Positions 44,153 to 52,687 of a stretch of DNA of 60,590 nt are shown here, piece by piece. This DNA comes from Chitinophagaceae bacterium. Its GTDB lineage: Bacteria; Bacteroidota; Bacteroidia; Chitinophagales; Chitinophagaceae. The stretch lies in the NCBI GenBank assembly GCA_947447465.1, contig CANFKE010000025.1, positions 1 to 60,590 on the forward strand, in the 5' to 3' direction. The stretch's first letter is position 1, and every line of letters starts with the position of its first letter. The notes beneath the pieces are model-generated. The model was given only the letters and a program-made list of their open reading frames with translations. It made no database searches and was not told where the DNA came from. A program made the translations under genes and the position numbers.

Positions 44153-45463
44153 CTACTTATTGGTGAAAATGCGCTCTAAAGCCCATGCCTTAAGCCGCAT
44201 TTCATCCCATTCCTGCTCCGGTTTGCTATCATAAGTGATGGCACCACCCGTCTGGTAAGAGAGGTATCGTGTATGTATATTGTAGAATAAACTACGAATG
44301 ATGACATTAAAATCGAAATCGCCTGCTGGGGTAATATATCCCACCGACCCAGAGAATAGTTCTCTTTGCGCCCGCTCGTAATGCTCTATCAACTGCATCA
44401 CTTTATACTTGGGTGCACCCGTCATACTGCCCATAGGGAAGGAATATTTTATAGCATCTGTAAAAGGCATCCCTGACTTCATCATGCCACTAACTGTAGA
44501 TATCATCTGATGTACCTGCGGATAAGTGTATATACCAAACAATTCATCTACTGCGATACTGCCTACCTCACAAGACTGAGCCAGATCGTTTCGCACCAGA
44601 TCAACGATCATTACATTTTCTGACCGCTCCTTGATATCATTTCTCAGTGCCTCTTTTATCTCAGTATCAGTTATAGGGTCTTTACTGCGCTTAGCGGTAC
44701 CTTTTATGGGCTGAGATAGTATTTGCTGACCGACCTTGCGCAAATAGCGTTCGGGGCTGGCACACGCCATAAAATCGCCATTATTGCGATAATAGGCCGC
44801 GAATGGTGCCGGAGATAATTGATTGAGCGCATTGAATACATGCAGTGGCTCTATATCCACATTTTCGCAATATCCCTTATTGCAGAAATTGATCTCGTAG
44901 CAATCACCCTCTCTGATATGATCCCTGAGTGCCCCTATGGCTGCCAGATAATCTTCTTTGTCAAACAAGCTCTTAAACGTCAACTCAGGTAGTACGGAGC
45001 TCCGGTCTGATGAAGAATCCAATATCTGTCTGTAAATAACATAGGGATCAATGAATGATTCTATAGTGAAAGTGGTCTGACCACGATCTATGTAACAAAC
45101 TGTTTGAGGAATAAAAAAACTGAGCTGAGCAAAAGCCGAAGTAGCAGTATGAGCAGATGACAAACGAGGAAACAACTGATTCTTGTAGTCATAGCCAATA
45201 TGCCCGAACAACCAATCATTGCAAGCATCATGTAGCTGTTGCAGTGAAGCAAGATCGTGAGCCTTCTCGAGAGACGAACCATGCTTAACATCGGCAGCTA
45301 AGAGGCATTCAAATTTGCCGTGTACCGACGGATAACTATTGTTATCAAGATAAAGAAGGATGCTGAATTGTTGAGACCAATTCAGCATCCTTAGTTTTAA
45401 TTTACCGGCATCATTGGTGCCGATAGGAAATTCTATTTTCTGCCTTTGCAGCGATGTGGACAT
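44153..45463 (-). CDS. pabB: Aminodeoxychorismate synthase component I (PabB-like)
   Basis: A 436-residue chorismate-binding enzyme with DCYEINFCNKGYCEN near residue 190, SPERYLRKVGQQILSQPIKGT near residue 236, LVRNDLAQSCEVGS near residue 290 and SMTGAPKYKVMQLIEHYE near residue 350. Anthranilate synthase TrpE is the nearest relative, but the short N-terminal domain and the PIKGTAKR and YEINFC segments favour PabB, which makes 4-amino-4-deoxychorismate for folate. No pabA or trp gene is adjacent. The start codon lies 3 nt after the stop of the upstream Asp/Lys-rich gene. Confidence 0.85.
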   Translation of the reverse strand: MSTSLQRQKIEFPIGTNDAGKLKLRMLNWSQQFSILLYLDNNSYPSVHGKFECLLAADVKHGSSLEKAHDLASLQQLHDACNDWLFGHIGYDYKNQLFPRLSSAHTATSAFAQLSFFIPQTVCYIDRGQTTFTIESFIDPYVIYRQILDSSSDRSSVLPELTFKSLFDKEDYLAAIGALRDHIREGDCYEINFCNKGYCENVDIEPLHVFNALNQLSPAPFAAYYRNNGDFMACASPERYLRKVGQQILSQPIKGTAKRSKDPITDTEIKEALRNDIKERSENVMIVDLVRNDLAQSCEVGSIAVDELFGIYTYPQVHQMISTVSGMMKSGMPFTDAIKYSFPMGSMTGAPKYKVMQLIEHYERAQRELFSGSVGYITPAGDFDFNVIIRSLFYNIHTRYLSYQTGGAITYDSKPEQEWDEMRLKAWALERIFTNK

Positions 45464-45466
45464 TAA

Positions 45467-45919
45467 TTAAAAATCGTCGTCGTCGTCATCAAAACCACCT
45501 GCACCTTCACTAAAGAAACCGAGGTCTTTAAAATCATCATCACTGTCAAAATCATCGTCTTTAGAAGATTTTTTCTTTCCAGCAGATTTAGTCTTAGATT
45601 TTGGCAATTCAAACTCTTCGAAGTCTTTATCCAGATCAACATCGAAATCATCATCGTCATTACCGAAGTCATCATCTACTTCGTCCAGATCGTCGTCGTC
45701 GTCATCATCGTCGTCAACTTTAGATTTCTTCGCTGCTGTCTTTTTTGGTGCGCCCTTCTTCTTTGGTGCATCATCATCTTCGAAGTCATCATCGTCATCA
45801 TCATCTTCCACCTTTGCCTTCTTTGAAGCTGCTGCTTTCTTTGATGCTCCAACCGCACTTTCGTCAGCACTCTTTTTGCTTGCGGTTTTTTTGTCTGTAT
45901 TTGATTTCATCGCGCTCAT
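45467..45919 (-). CDS. Asp/Lys-rich low-complexity protein
   Basis: A 150-residue protein made of alternating lysine/alanine-rich and aspartate-rich blocks (KKAAASKKAKVEDDDDDDD, KKTAAKKSKVDDDDDDDDD) and ending FDDDDDDF. Expected to be disordered and highly charged; no known domain. The DNA is a purine/pyrimidine-biased GAT/GAC repeat prone to length change, so several other frames also look open. It is 3 nt upstream of pabB, so the two are co-transcribed. A nucleic-acid or RNA-polymerase delta-like role could be imagined but nothing supports it here. Confidence 0.75.
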   Translation of the reverse strand: MSAMKSNTDKKTASKKSADESAVGASKKAAASKKAKVEDDDDDDDFEDDDAPKKKGAPKKTAAKKSKVDDDDDDDDDLDEVDDDFGNDDDDFDVDLDKDFEEFELPKSKTKSAGKKKSSKDDDFDSDDDFKDLGFFSEGAGGFDDDDDDF

Positions 45920-46029
45920 ACTTGTTGACGTAAAATTTTAATAGTTTGATGAGATTGCCAAATTTTTTTGACAGAAATTTATATAATTTTTTTTCTAAGA
46001 AATCTTACTTAAATTAAGTCCATCAGTTA

Positions 46030-47295
46030 TCAGATAACAATCAGCTGGTTGCGACCTGTGCCATTGGAAATGTAGGCGATCTTTGTACCCAGAAATTGTT
46101 CTACAAACTGACAATAATCTTTAAAATCCTGTGGCAATGCACTAAATTCTGTAACACCTGTAAGCGGAGCACCCCAACCTGCGAATTCTTTGTAAACAGG
46201 CGTCAGGCTTACATCATCAGTAACATCGTAAGGAAATTCTTCTGTTTCAATTCCATCTGCAATATACGCAACGGCAGCCTTAATAGGACTGAAATTATCG
46301 AGTACATCGGTCTTGGTCATGATGAGTTTTGTAACGCCACTGAGCATCACAGCATAGCGAAGTGCTACAAGATCTATCCAACCACAACGACGCGGACGGC
46401 CTGTTGTAGCGCCGAATTCGCTACCCGCTTTGCGCAATGCTTCACCTGTCTCATCGTGCAGTTCGGTAGGGAAAGGACCACCACCAACACGTGTGCAATA
46501 AGCCTTGGTGATACCATATACTTCGCCAATGCGAGCAGGTGCAACACCCAATCCATTACATACTCCTGCGGCTATAGTATTGGAAGAAGTAACAAAAGGA
46601 TATGTGCCAAAGTCAACGTCTAGCATACTACCCTGCGCACCTTCTGCAAGTACTGATTTACCAGCTTTGATGTGCGTATCGAGCCAATATTCTCCGTTCA
46701 CTATCTGCAGTTTCTTCAGCTCTTCTATAGCTTCAAAGAATGCAGGTTCCCACTGCTTCCACTCCACTACATTATCATACTGCTTGAGCATGTCCATGTG
46801 CTTTTGTGTAAGCTTGTCATATTTTTCCTTGAAATTCTTAGAGAGGATGTCACCTACTCTTAGTCCATTTCGGCCGGTCTTATCCATATAAGCAGGGCCA
46901 ATACCCTTGAGGGTAGAACCTATCTTATCCTTACCCTTTGCAGCCTCTGAAGCGGCATCTAGCGCACGGTGAGTAGGCAGAATAAGATGAGCCTTCTGAG
47001 ACACATACAATCTGCTGAGCAGATCGGGGCAAAGAGGAACTATCTTCTTCATTTCAGCCTGGAGAGTAACCGGATCTATTACAACACCATTACCAATAAG
47101 GTTAAGACAATGACCATGGAATACGCCGGAAGGTATGGTGTGCAGTACGACCTTTTCGCCGTTGACATAGAGCGTATGGCCCGCGTTGGGACCGCCCTGA
47201 AAACGTGCTATTATATCATACTTATCAGCAAGATAGTCAACAATCTTACCCTTGCCTTCATCCCCCCATTGTAATCCCAGCAAAACATCTATCAT
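46030..47295 (-). CDS. purA: Adenylosuccinate synthetase
   Basis: A 421-residue protein with the P-loop-like GLQWGDEGKGKIVDYLA at residues 7-23, the catalytic His segment GGPNAGHTLYVNG near residue 35, GIGPAYMDKTGRNGLRVGD near residue 128 and TTGRPRRCGWIDLVA near residue 300. It converts IMP and aspartate to adenylosuccinate with GTP. Full length. It stands alone, about 110 nt from the Asp/Lys-rich gene, with a near-consensus -7 box (TAATTTCG, minus) some 40-50 bp upstream. Confidence 0.97.
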   Translation of the reverse strand: MIDVLLGLQWGDEGKGKIVDYLADKYDIIARFQGGPNAGHTLYVNGEKVVLHTIPSGVFHGHCLNLIGNGVVIDPVTLQAEMKKIVPLCPDLLSRLYVSQKAHLILPTHRALDAASEAAKGKDKIGSTLKGIGPAYMDKTGRNGLRVGDILSKNFKEKYDKLTQKHMDMLKQYDNVVEWKQWEPAFFEAIEELKKLQIVNGEYWLDTHIKAGKSVLAEGAQGSMLDVDFGTYPFVTSSNTIAAGVCNGLGVAPARIGEVYGITKAYCTRVGGGPFPTELHDETGEALRKAGSEFGATTGRPRRCGWIDLVALRYAVMLSGVTKLIMTKTDVLDNFSPIKAAVAYIADGIETEEFPYDVTDDVSLTPVYKEFAGWGAPLTGVTEFSALPQDFKDYCQFVEQFLGTKIAYISNGTGRNQLIVI

Positions 47296-47530
47296 GAAAA
47301 ATATTTTAAACGCTTACAATTATAATGCAGATGCGAAATTATACAAATGTCCACACCCGTGCTACTTTTAATTCGCTAACTAAACTTTTTTATTTCAGTT
47401 TTCTTTTCTATAACAACCGAAAAAAATCCGAATAACCCTCTAGAGGTAATATCTGCCTATACGCCACAATGATAGAACGAACTATGCAAACAGATGCTGA
47501 CAGATATCATTGACGTTCGTTCTCACAAAA

Positions 47531-47562
47531 AGATCAGCCTGCGGGTTACCACAGGCTGATCT
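47531..47562 (-). terminator. Terminator of the small secreted protein gene at 47587
   Basis: AGATCAGCCTG (47531-47541) pairs with CAGGCTGATCT (47552-47562), an 11-bp perfect stem. On the minus strand it follows the stop codon by about 24 nt and runs into TTTTTGTG. Confidence 0.88.
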
Positions 47563-47586
47563 TCATTTCTTTATTCTAGAAGTAGA

Positions 47587-48015
47587 TTAGTTCTTCTTTA
47601 CATTAACCGGACCACTAGGTACAGGTTGCGGAGTGCTGTGAGCTAACGTAGCTTCATAAGCCTTGTATTGCTCAGCAGTCATAATAGATTTAAACTTTGC
47701 ATTTCTTACGTTAAGCGCAGCATCTACTTCTGCATGAGTCATTTGTCTGCCTGAAGCTCTGCTATTTTCAATAGCTTTTGCAAAATCAAGGCATGCTTCG
47801 TGTATCTTTTTTGTCTGGTCTTCATTCAGCTTATACTGTTGCGCATAAGTTTTTGACTGGTGCTCAGCCATTCTCTCTGAACGCTGTGCAGCTGTCATTT
47901 GCTGCTGTGGCTGTGTTTTTGCAGCGTTAGGAACGGCCTGAGTCTGTGAAGACTGTGCAAAAACCGACACTGATGCAAAAGCAAGTAATGCAGTGGTAAT
48001 GATTAGCTTTTTCAT
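47587..48015 (-). CDS. Small secreted helical protein, Spy/CpxP- or DUF4890-like
   Basis: A 142-residue protein with a signal peptide (MKKLIITTALLAFASVSVFA). After a Gln-rich linker come helices with the pattern TAAQRSERMAEHQSKTY, LNEDQTKKIHEACLDFAKAI and FKSIMTAEQYKAYEATL, as in periplasmic Spy/CpxP-like and DUF4890 proteins. A periplasmic stress or chaperone-like role is possible; the LTxxQ-type motif is only approximate (MTAEQY, LNEDQT). It has its own hairpin terminator. Confidence 0.75.
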   Translation of the reverse strand: MKKLIITTALLAFASVSVFAQSSQTQAVPNAAKTQPQQQMTAAQRSERMAEHQSKTYAQQYKLNEDQTKKIHEACLDFAKAIENSRASGRQMTHAEVDAALNVRNAKFKSIMTAEQYKAYEATLAHSTPQPVPSGPVNVKKN

Positions 48016-48394
48016 AACTGACTTATTATTTTAATGAATAATTTTAAAGCAAATTAGACAAATACTTGCAAAAAAATAATTACACTTGCGGCTTTCGGGC
48101 CAAAATCGGCGATTTTTAGTCTGAAAGCCTTGACTGCAGCGGATTCTTTTATTGGTTGGGTATATTGAAAATATCTGTTTTTAGGACCATAATGCAATTA
48201 TCATACCTATTATTGTACACCAATTCTGTTGACAGACCTCTAAATTTGCGTTTTTACATGACTGTTATTATCAAGGATCAGAAGGAAATCACAGACACGC
48301 AACCAATAGTACAATAGAAAAATGCGTGTGCTAATGAAGTGAAATTCATGTAGCTTTCCATTTTGTTTATACCAGCGAACAGTAAATTTAAAGC
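48016..48394. other. Gene-free region between divergent genes
   Basis: About 380 bp. A perfect TAnnTTTG match (TAAATTTG, 48241-48248, plus) lies well inside and would leave about 140 nt of untranslated leader before the DUF6526 gene. Closer to that gene, TTTG (48362-48365) and TAAATTTA (48383-48390), 17 bp apart, are the better candidate promoter. No RNA gene was recognised. Confidence 0.45.
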
Positions 48395-48832
48395 ATGAAA
48401 AAACAGGATCTTAATCATCATACACAATGGTATGTACCCCATCATTTTATCTTTTACCCTGTGGCACTAGGCGCAATCCTATTTAGTGCCAACAGGGCAT
48501 TGAACTATCCAGATCAACAACTTGAATGGTTTGCAATTACCGGGTTATTCCTGATGCTTTCCTGGCTATCTTTTATGACCCGTCAGCATTATGCACTGAC
48601 CAATCAAAACAGAACAGTAAGACTTGAATTACGCCTTCGCTATTATATACTTACCCAACAAAGGCTGGAACCTATAGAGCAGCAGTTATCATTTGGTCAA
48701 TTAGCTGCATTACGTTTTGCAAGTGATGATGAATTGCCGGCATTAGTGCAACGTGCCGTAGCTGAACAGTTATCGTCCATTGAAATTAAAAAGTCTATCA
48801 AGAACTGGGAAGGTGACTACATGAGAGTGTAA
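48395..48832 (+). CDS. DUF6526 family membrane protein
   Basis: A 145-residue protein starting MKKQDLNHHTQWYVPHHFIF, with two transmembrane helices (about 21-39 and 49-67) and a cytoplasmic helical tail (RLRYYILTQQRLEPIEQQLS). The HHxxWYxPHHF opening and RLRYY are the hallmarks I associate with DUF6526 of Bacteroidota; function unknown. The next gene starts 13 nt after its stop and is probably co-transcribed. Confidence 0.85.
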   Translation: MKKQDLNHHTQWYVPHHFIFYPVALGAILFSANRALNYPDQQLEWFAITGLFLMLSWLSFMTRQHYALTNQNRTVRLELRLRYYILTQQRLEPIEQQLSFGQLAALRFASDDELPALVQRAVAEQLSSIEIKKSIKNWEGDYMRV

Positions 48833-48845
48833 TTTTGCTTTAGTA

Positions 48846-49298
48846 ATGTACACCAAACAAGAAGCACAAAAACAACGGCAGGCCTTCTGGACGACCTTTG
48901 GTCACTATATGCAACCTATATTGTCGGCGGATGGAGAGAAGATAAACTGGATCAATTACAAGACCGGCACTCAGGGCATCCATTTCAAGATGGATGCGGA
49001 TACCGAACAAGCGAGTATTGCCATTGTATTTTCTTCTCACGATAATGATATAAGACGTTCCTACTACGATCAACTGTTACTATTAAAATCAGCGCTTACT
49101 GAGGCTACTGGTGAGCACTGGGATTGGCAACCTGACATGCAGGATGAATATGGCAAAGAAATTACTAAGGTGGGCATAGTACTCGACAATGTGAATATTC
49201 TTCGTAAGGACGACTGGCCAATGATCATCTCTTTTTTAAAGCAACGTATTGTAGCTCTTGATTCCTTTTGGTGTATGGCTAAATACGGGTTTGAGTAA
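48846..49298 (+). CDS. DUF4268 domain protein
   Basis: A 150-residue protein with the DUF4268 pattern: KQRQAFWTTFGHYMQPILSA at the start, WINYKTGTQGIHFKMDADT near residue 36 and FLKQRIVALDSFWCMAKYGF at the end. Found as a stand-alone protein in many Bacteroidota and as a domain near restriction or nuclease genes elsewhere; its function is not known. No restriction or nuclease gene is near it here. Composite repeat B begins 10 bp after its stop codon. Confidence 0.85.
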   Translation: MYTKQEAQKQRQAFWTTFGHYMQPILSADGEKINWINYKTGTQGIHFKMDADTEQASIAIVFSSHDNDIRRSYYDQLLLLKSALTEATGEHWDWQPDMQDEYGKEITKVGIVLDNVNILRKDDWPMIISFLKQRIVALDSFWCMAKYGFE

Positions 49299-49307
49299 GT
49301 AAATATG

Positions 49308-49915
49308 AAAAGTGGCAGTTTTTCGTAAAAGTGGAAGTTTGGGTCCAGGTATTTTGGCTGAAATCCTTTGCAGATATGGTCTGCAGCCTATTTTAACAAA
49401 CTGCTACTTCCTGCCACTTTCTGCCACTTTCTGCCACATGTTGCCACTTTTGTTCCCAGTTTTTTTAGTGCCTCGTCCCTAAATAGGGTTTACATGTTGG
49501 TTAGATAATCCGTGTATTTGTTTACTGCAAGCTCAGTTACTGTGTCGGGTCAGAGACCTGATATATTAGTCATCACGAGAGCGCTTCGCTAACTCTCGCG
49601 ATAGCAGGAATTCGATGATTTTTGTTCATCGTAAGCTCAGTTGCTGTGTAGGGTCAGAGACCCGATATATTAGTCATCACGAGAGCGCTTCGCTAACTCT
49701 CGCGATAGTATTACAATGCATCTAGCAGACAGTAGGACAATGTATCTAACAGCATACTTGCATTGCTTTTTTTGATAGGGTTCATCATGTCAAAGAGCGT
49801 GTCATCCTTCACTTTGGAAAACGCAGTGTAAACTTAAGTTCGGGATGACAAATTTGTAATTCGGGTGTAAATTAATATGGCAGATCGATTCGGGCAAATA
49901 AAGATATTCACAAAA
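49308..49915 (+). repeat. Composite intergenic repeat, copy B (with an internal insertion)
   Basis: It carries the same ordered blocks as 9604-9941: AAAAGTGGCAG and AAAAGTGGAAG 19 bp apart, ATTTTGGCTG, TGCCAC-type units at 49402 (degenerate), 49412, 49422, 49432 and 49442, GCCTCGTCCCTAAAT, TTTTGATAGGGTTC (49770-49783), ATGTCAAAGA, GTAAATTAAT (49867-49876) and AAATAAAGATATTCACAAAA (49896-49915). It is about 270 bp longer than copy A, mostly because of extra sequence between the CCTAAAT and TTGATAGGG blocks that holds the 76-bp duplication. No gene inside. The open frame on the minus strand of copy A is closed here. Confidence 0.7.
49529..49708. repeat. 76-bp direct duplication with hairpins inside composite repeat B
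   Basis: Copies at 49529-49604 and 49633-49708 differ at only a few positions. Each contains an AGA-loop hairpin (CGGGTC-AGA-GACCTG in the first, GGGTC-AGA-GACCC in the second) and a second palindrome in which CGAGAG pairs with CTCTCG around AGCG-CTT-CGCT. A 28-bp spacer separates them. Confidence 0.8.
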
Positions 49916-50064
49916 GTTACGTCTGCATCGGCTGAAACGCCTTTTGGGTAAGGGTTCCAGAGGGAAAATTTTGTGGATATGTTTTTACAAACGTAGTTTT
50001 CTTTGAAAAGTATCGCTTATTTCAGCAGGCAACCGGTTGCCCCGGGGTAATCACCACAAGAACA

Positions 50065-50853
50065 TCAATAGTACGTAATATGCCTGAATATAACCCTTGA
50101 AGCATGGCATTTAGGATCGTTGTATTCGGTTTGTTTGATCCAGTTGCCATGATCGTCGTATTGATAACAGAATGCCCGGTATGGTTTGGGATTAGTTTGA
50201 TCTTCTATTAAAGTGACGTTGTTGTGCTCATCGTAACTGAAGGTGCGTTTTGTCTCGCTGTGTATGGCGTTAACGCGTGGCGGTAATATTGCAAGGTGAT
50301 TGCCCCGGCTATCATTCAGGTAGTTGGTCACCACATCATCCTGCCCTTCCTCGCCCTTGTGTAGCTGTTTTATGAGATACCCGCTACTATCGTAGGTATT
50401 GATAACGAGAGCCGACAACTTGCGTGGCTTATTGCGGTAAAATTCCTGCTGCGCTAACCGTCCCTGTTCGTCATATCTATTTACCGTAACAAAGGTGTTG
50501 GCCGAGCGGATATCTCCCTTGCGTACCGATTTGATCATAGAGTCTTTTCCAAACCAGGTGAAATACTCAACCAGATCTCCGGTGTTCCTGAACTTCACCT
50601 CATTACCTACTTTTTTTACCAAATGTCCCGAAGTATCATAATACAGTACTCCCCTACTCTCTGCAATTCCCTTACCCATGGTATCTGCAAATGTGTCGGG
50701 GCGGTATTCTATACCTTCCATCATTTTTACCTTGCCGTGTACTTTGAAAATATCAGGCAGCATTTCTTCTTCAAAACCGGCTTGTGCCTGGACAATTGTA
50801 GCAGCCAGGAGCGCAATGAGGGTGGTGCAAAAATATTTTAAGCTATTGTTCAT
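50065..50853 (-). CDS. Secreted YD/RHS-repeat-like protein
   Basis: A 262-residue protein with a signal peptide (about residues 1-23, ALLAATIVQAQA) and repeated short strands with the YD-repeat flavour: YYDTSGHLVKKVG, NRYDEQGRLAQQEF, NTYDSSGYLIKQL, FSYDEHNNVTLIE and YQYDDHGNWIKQTEY. Such proteins form beta-rich shells or wraps; with only about five repeats and no toxin domain, its role is unknown. It lies convergent to the DUF4268 gene across repeat B. Confidence 0.75.
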   Translation of the reverse strand: MNNSLKYFCTTLIALLAATIVQAQAGFEEEMLPDIFKVHGKVKMMEGIEYRPDTFADTMGKGIAESRGVLYYDTSGHLVKKVGNEVKFRNTGDLVEYFTWFGKDSMIKSVRKGDIRSANTFVTVNRYDEQGRLAQQEFYRNKPRKLSALVINTYDSSGYLIKQLHKGEEGQDDVVTNYLNDSRGNHLAILPPRVNAIHSETKRTFSYDEHNNVTLIEDQTNPKPYRAFCYQYDDHGNWIKQTEYNDPKCHASRVIFRHITYY

Positions 50854-50991
50854 ATAATGTTGCAGCTATCTTAATGTGTATCAATTTATGTACCATGTTT
50901 TTGTAGTAGTTATTGATTTTTACTGTAGCCAACGTAACGGAAAGTATATCTGAAACTCCCTTGCCGGCGGCTATCTGCAGCAAAAATCTGC

Positions 50992-50999
50992 TATTTTTG
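50992..50999 (+). promoter_or_regulatory. Promoter -7 box of the GAF histidine kinase gene
   Basis: TATTTTTG fits TAnnTTTG and ends 23 bp before the TTG start at 51023, which supports that start choice. Confidence 0.5.
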
Positions 51000-51022
51000 G
51001 TAACACCATAAAACAAAACCTC

Positions 51023-52228
51023 TTGACACCGAAAGCAGCTCCGTTTGCCAATAATGAAATAGGCAGGATAACAGCACTAGCTGACCTGAACCTTGATTAC
51101 CTGAACCTGGATGATACGTTTAAAGACCTTACGAAATTAGCCGCCAAGATAACGGGCACTCCCCTGTCTATGGTCAACATCATAGATAATTATACAGTAT
51201 GGACGGTATCGGGGTATGGTTTTGAGGTGCAACAAACACCCAGAGAAGAAAGTGTATGCCAGTACACCATACTAGAAAAAGAAGAATTTGAAGTGAATGA
51301 CCTTTCTGTGAATCCAAATTTTAAGGATGCCGATTTTGTGACGGGTGATGCACACTTCAGGTTTTATCATGGGGTACCGATAAGTACTGGCGACCATAAC
51401 CTGGGCGCACTGTGCGTAATGGATATGGCTCCCCGTCAGCTATCGGCGGAAAAGGTGGAGATGCTGAAGATCATATCGGACGAGATAATGAACAGGCTGA
51501 AGACGATGCACTATATAGAATCGCTGAAGACCAAGGTAAAGGAAGCAAAGCAAACGCAAAATAAGGTAGCGCATGACATACGCGGGCCAATAGCGGGCAT
51601 AATGGGCCTGGCCGATATTATACGCGAGCAGGGCAAGGATAATAACCTTGATGAGGTGCTAGATTTTATAACGCTGATCTATAAGGGTGGCAAGTCGGTA
51701 CTGGAGCTGGCAGACGAAATACTTAGTGAAGCGAAAAATGCTAACACCAAGGTGAACCCCAAGAGTGCTACAGCCGCACTGATTGCATTGAAGCAAAGGT
51801 TTGAACAGCTGTATATACCACAGGCCAGAAGCAAGAACATAGAGTTGCGCATTGCCATATCTGAGCATGACGATGATGTATTACTACCGCAAAATAAGTT
51901 GATGCAAATTGCAGGCAACCTTATATCTAATGCTATTAAGTTTACCCCAAGGTTTGGCGATGTGACCGTAAATATGGCTATAACCGGTACTGAACCTGAA
52001 CGAAGTCTGACAATAAACGTAAAGGATACCGGTGCAGGTATTACCCAGAAACAGATAGCTATATTGTTGTCTGACAATGAGGAGTCGACAGATGGTACTG
52101 AGGGTGAAAAGGGTTATGGCTTCGGGCTGACTCTGGTAAAACATCTGGTAAAGGGCCTTAACGGGACGTTTAGTATTGTTTCGGAAGAAGGGAAAGGGTC
52201 GGAGTTTATGGTGGCTGTGCCATTGTGA
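51023..52228 (+). CDS. GAF-domain sensor histidine kinase
   Basis: A 401-residue soluble kinase starting at TTG; the first in-frame ATG (residue 50) lies inside the GAF domain, so TTG at 51023 is preferred. The GAF domain spans about residues 15-165 (SMVNIIDNYTVWTVSGYG, ESVCQYTI). The phosphoacceptor region is AHDIRGPIAGIMGLADII (His near 183), followed by the HATPase domain: NLISNAIKFTP (about 300), VKDTGAGI (about 339) and GYGFGLTLVKHLVKG (about 371). No transmembrane segment and no receiver domain or partner regulator nearby, so an orphan cytoplasmic sensor. Confidence 0.9.
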   Translation: MTPKAAPFANNEIGRITALADLNLDYLNLDDTFKDLTKLAAKITGTPLSMVNIIDNYTVWTVSGYGFEVQQTPREESVCQYTILEKEEFEVNDLSVNPNFKDADFVTGDAHFRFYHGVPISTGDHNLGALCVMDMAPRQLSAEKVEMLKIISDEIMNRLKTMHYIESLKTKVKEAKQTQNKVAHDIRGPIAGIMGLADIIREQGKDNNLDEVLDFITLIYKGGKSVLELADEILSEAKNANTKVNPKSATAALIALKQRFEQLYIPQARSKNIELRIAISEHDDDVLLPQNKLMQIAGNLISNAIKFTPRFGDVTVNMAITGTEPERSLTINVKDTGAGITQKQIAILLSDNEESTDGTEGEKGYGFGLTLVKHLVKGLNGTFSIVSEEGKGSEFMVAVPL

Positions 52229-52315
52229 GAGAGTAGTTAGTGTGTTTGTCTGAACCTTGATTTGCCTGATTAATTGATGGGCTATGATGCCTGATCAATA
52301 CTCCTTTTTGCTTAC

Positions 52316-52332
52316 TGCGGTCAGAGACCGCA
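52316..52332. repeat. AGA-loop hairpin with 7-bp stem
   Basis: TGCGGTC-AGA-GACCGCA is a perfect 17-nt hairpin just after the kinase gene. The stem outside GTC/GAC differs from the related hairpins at 9557, 49546, 49651 and 52780 but remains fully paired. Confidence 0.8.
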
Positions 52333-52379
52333 AGCCGATTACGGCATAGTCAGGAAGACTCTCCCCGAGCTAGCGTCAT

Positions 52380-52649
52380 TTACTTTCTCTTACGTCTTGC
52401 AAAATCTGCAATAGACTTGCAAATGCTCATAACCGCGAGAATTATGGCTAAAGGTATACTTAACATAGATAACCATGGCAGTGCCCCCCAAAAGCAATTT
52501 GCTTCATTGCACGAACATCCGGTTAAGGTTTCCGAAATCTGAGCACCGATAATTCCAACAATTAATGGCGACAACCCAACTACCGCACACAACAAAAGAC
52601 GAAGTGGAAGCGGGGCGTCTACATACCATTTTTTCTTTATTTCCTTCAT
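52380..52649 (-). CDS. Small two-helix membrane protein of unknown function
   Basis: An 89-residue protein with two hydrophobic segments (LRLLLCAVVGLSPLIVGIIG and LPWLSMLSIPLAIILAVMS) separated by a Cys-rich loop (GCSCNEANC), and a basic tail ending FARRKRK. The Cys loop could bind metal or form disulfides outside the membrane. No family recognised. Codon use and composition look gene-like; the start is preceded by one copy of a 40-bp direct repeat. Confidence 0.6.
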   Translation of the reverse strand: MKEIKKKWYVDAPLPLRLLLCAVVGLSPLIVGIIGAQISETLTGCSCNEANCFWGALPWLSMLSIPLAIILAVMSICKSIADFARRKRK

Positions 52650-52687
52650 AGTACTAGGAATATATGCTGTCAGGAATGTTTATTGCA

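Larger units (their letters stand above)
49299..50064. other. Repeat-filled gene-free region
   Basis: All but the last 150 bp is composite repeat B and its internal duplication. From 49916 to 50064 I see no gene or further repeat. Confidence 0.6.

Noticed and set aside
45676..45933. Extra open frames, including a His-rich one, over the Asp/Lys-rich gene
   Set aside because: GAT/GAC repeats keep all frames open; only the frame 3 nt from pabB has a sensible start and stop.
47474..47523. Inverted repeat AGAACGAAC / GTTCGTTCT with a 32-nt spacer
   Set aside because: Only 9 bp with a long loop, no second copy seen and no nearby regulator; may be chance.
48241..48394. Possible small RNA after a perfect -7 box
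   Set aside because: No stable fold or terminator was found before the DUF6526 gene; more simply a long leader or a chance match.
49529..49708. Possible CRISPR array
   Set aside because: Only two repeat copies, each 76 bp and palindromic, one spacer, and no cas genes; it fits a REP-like duplication.
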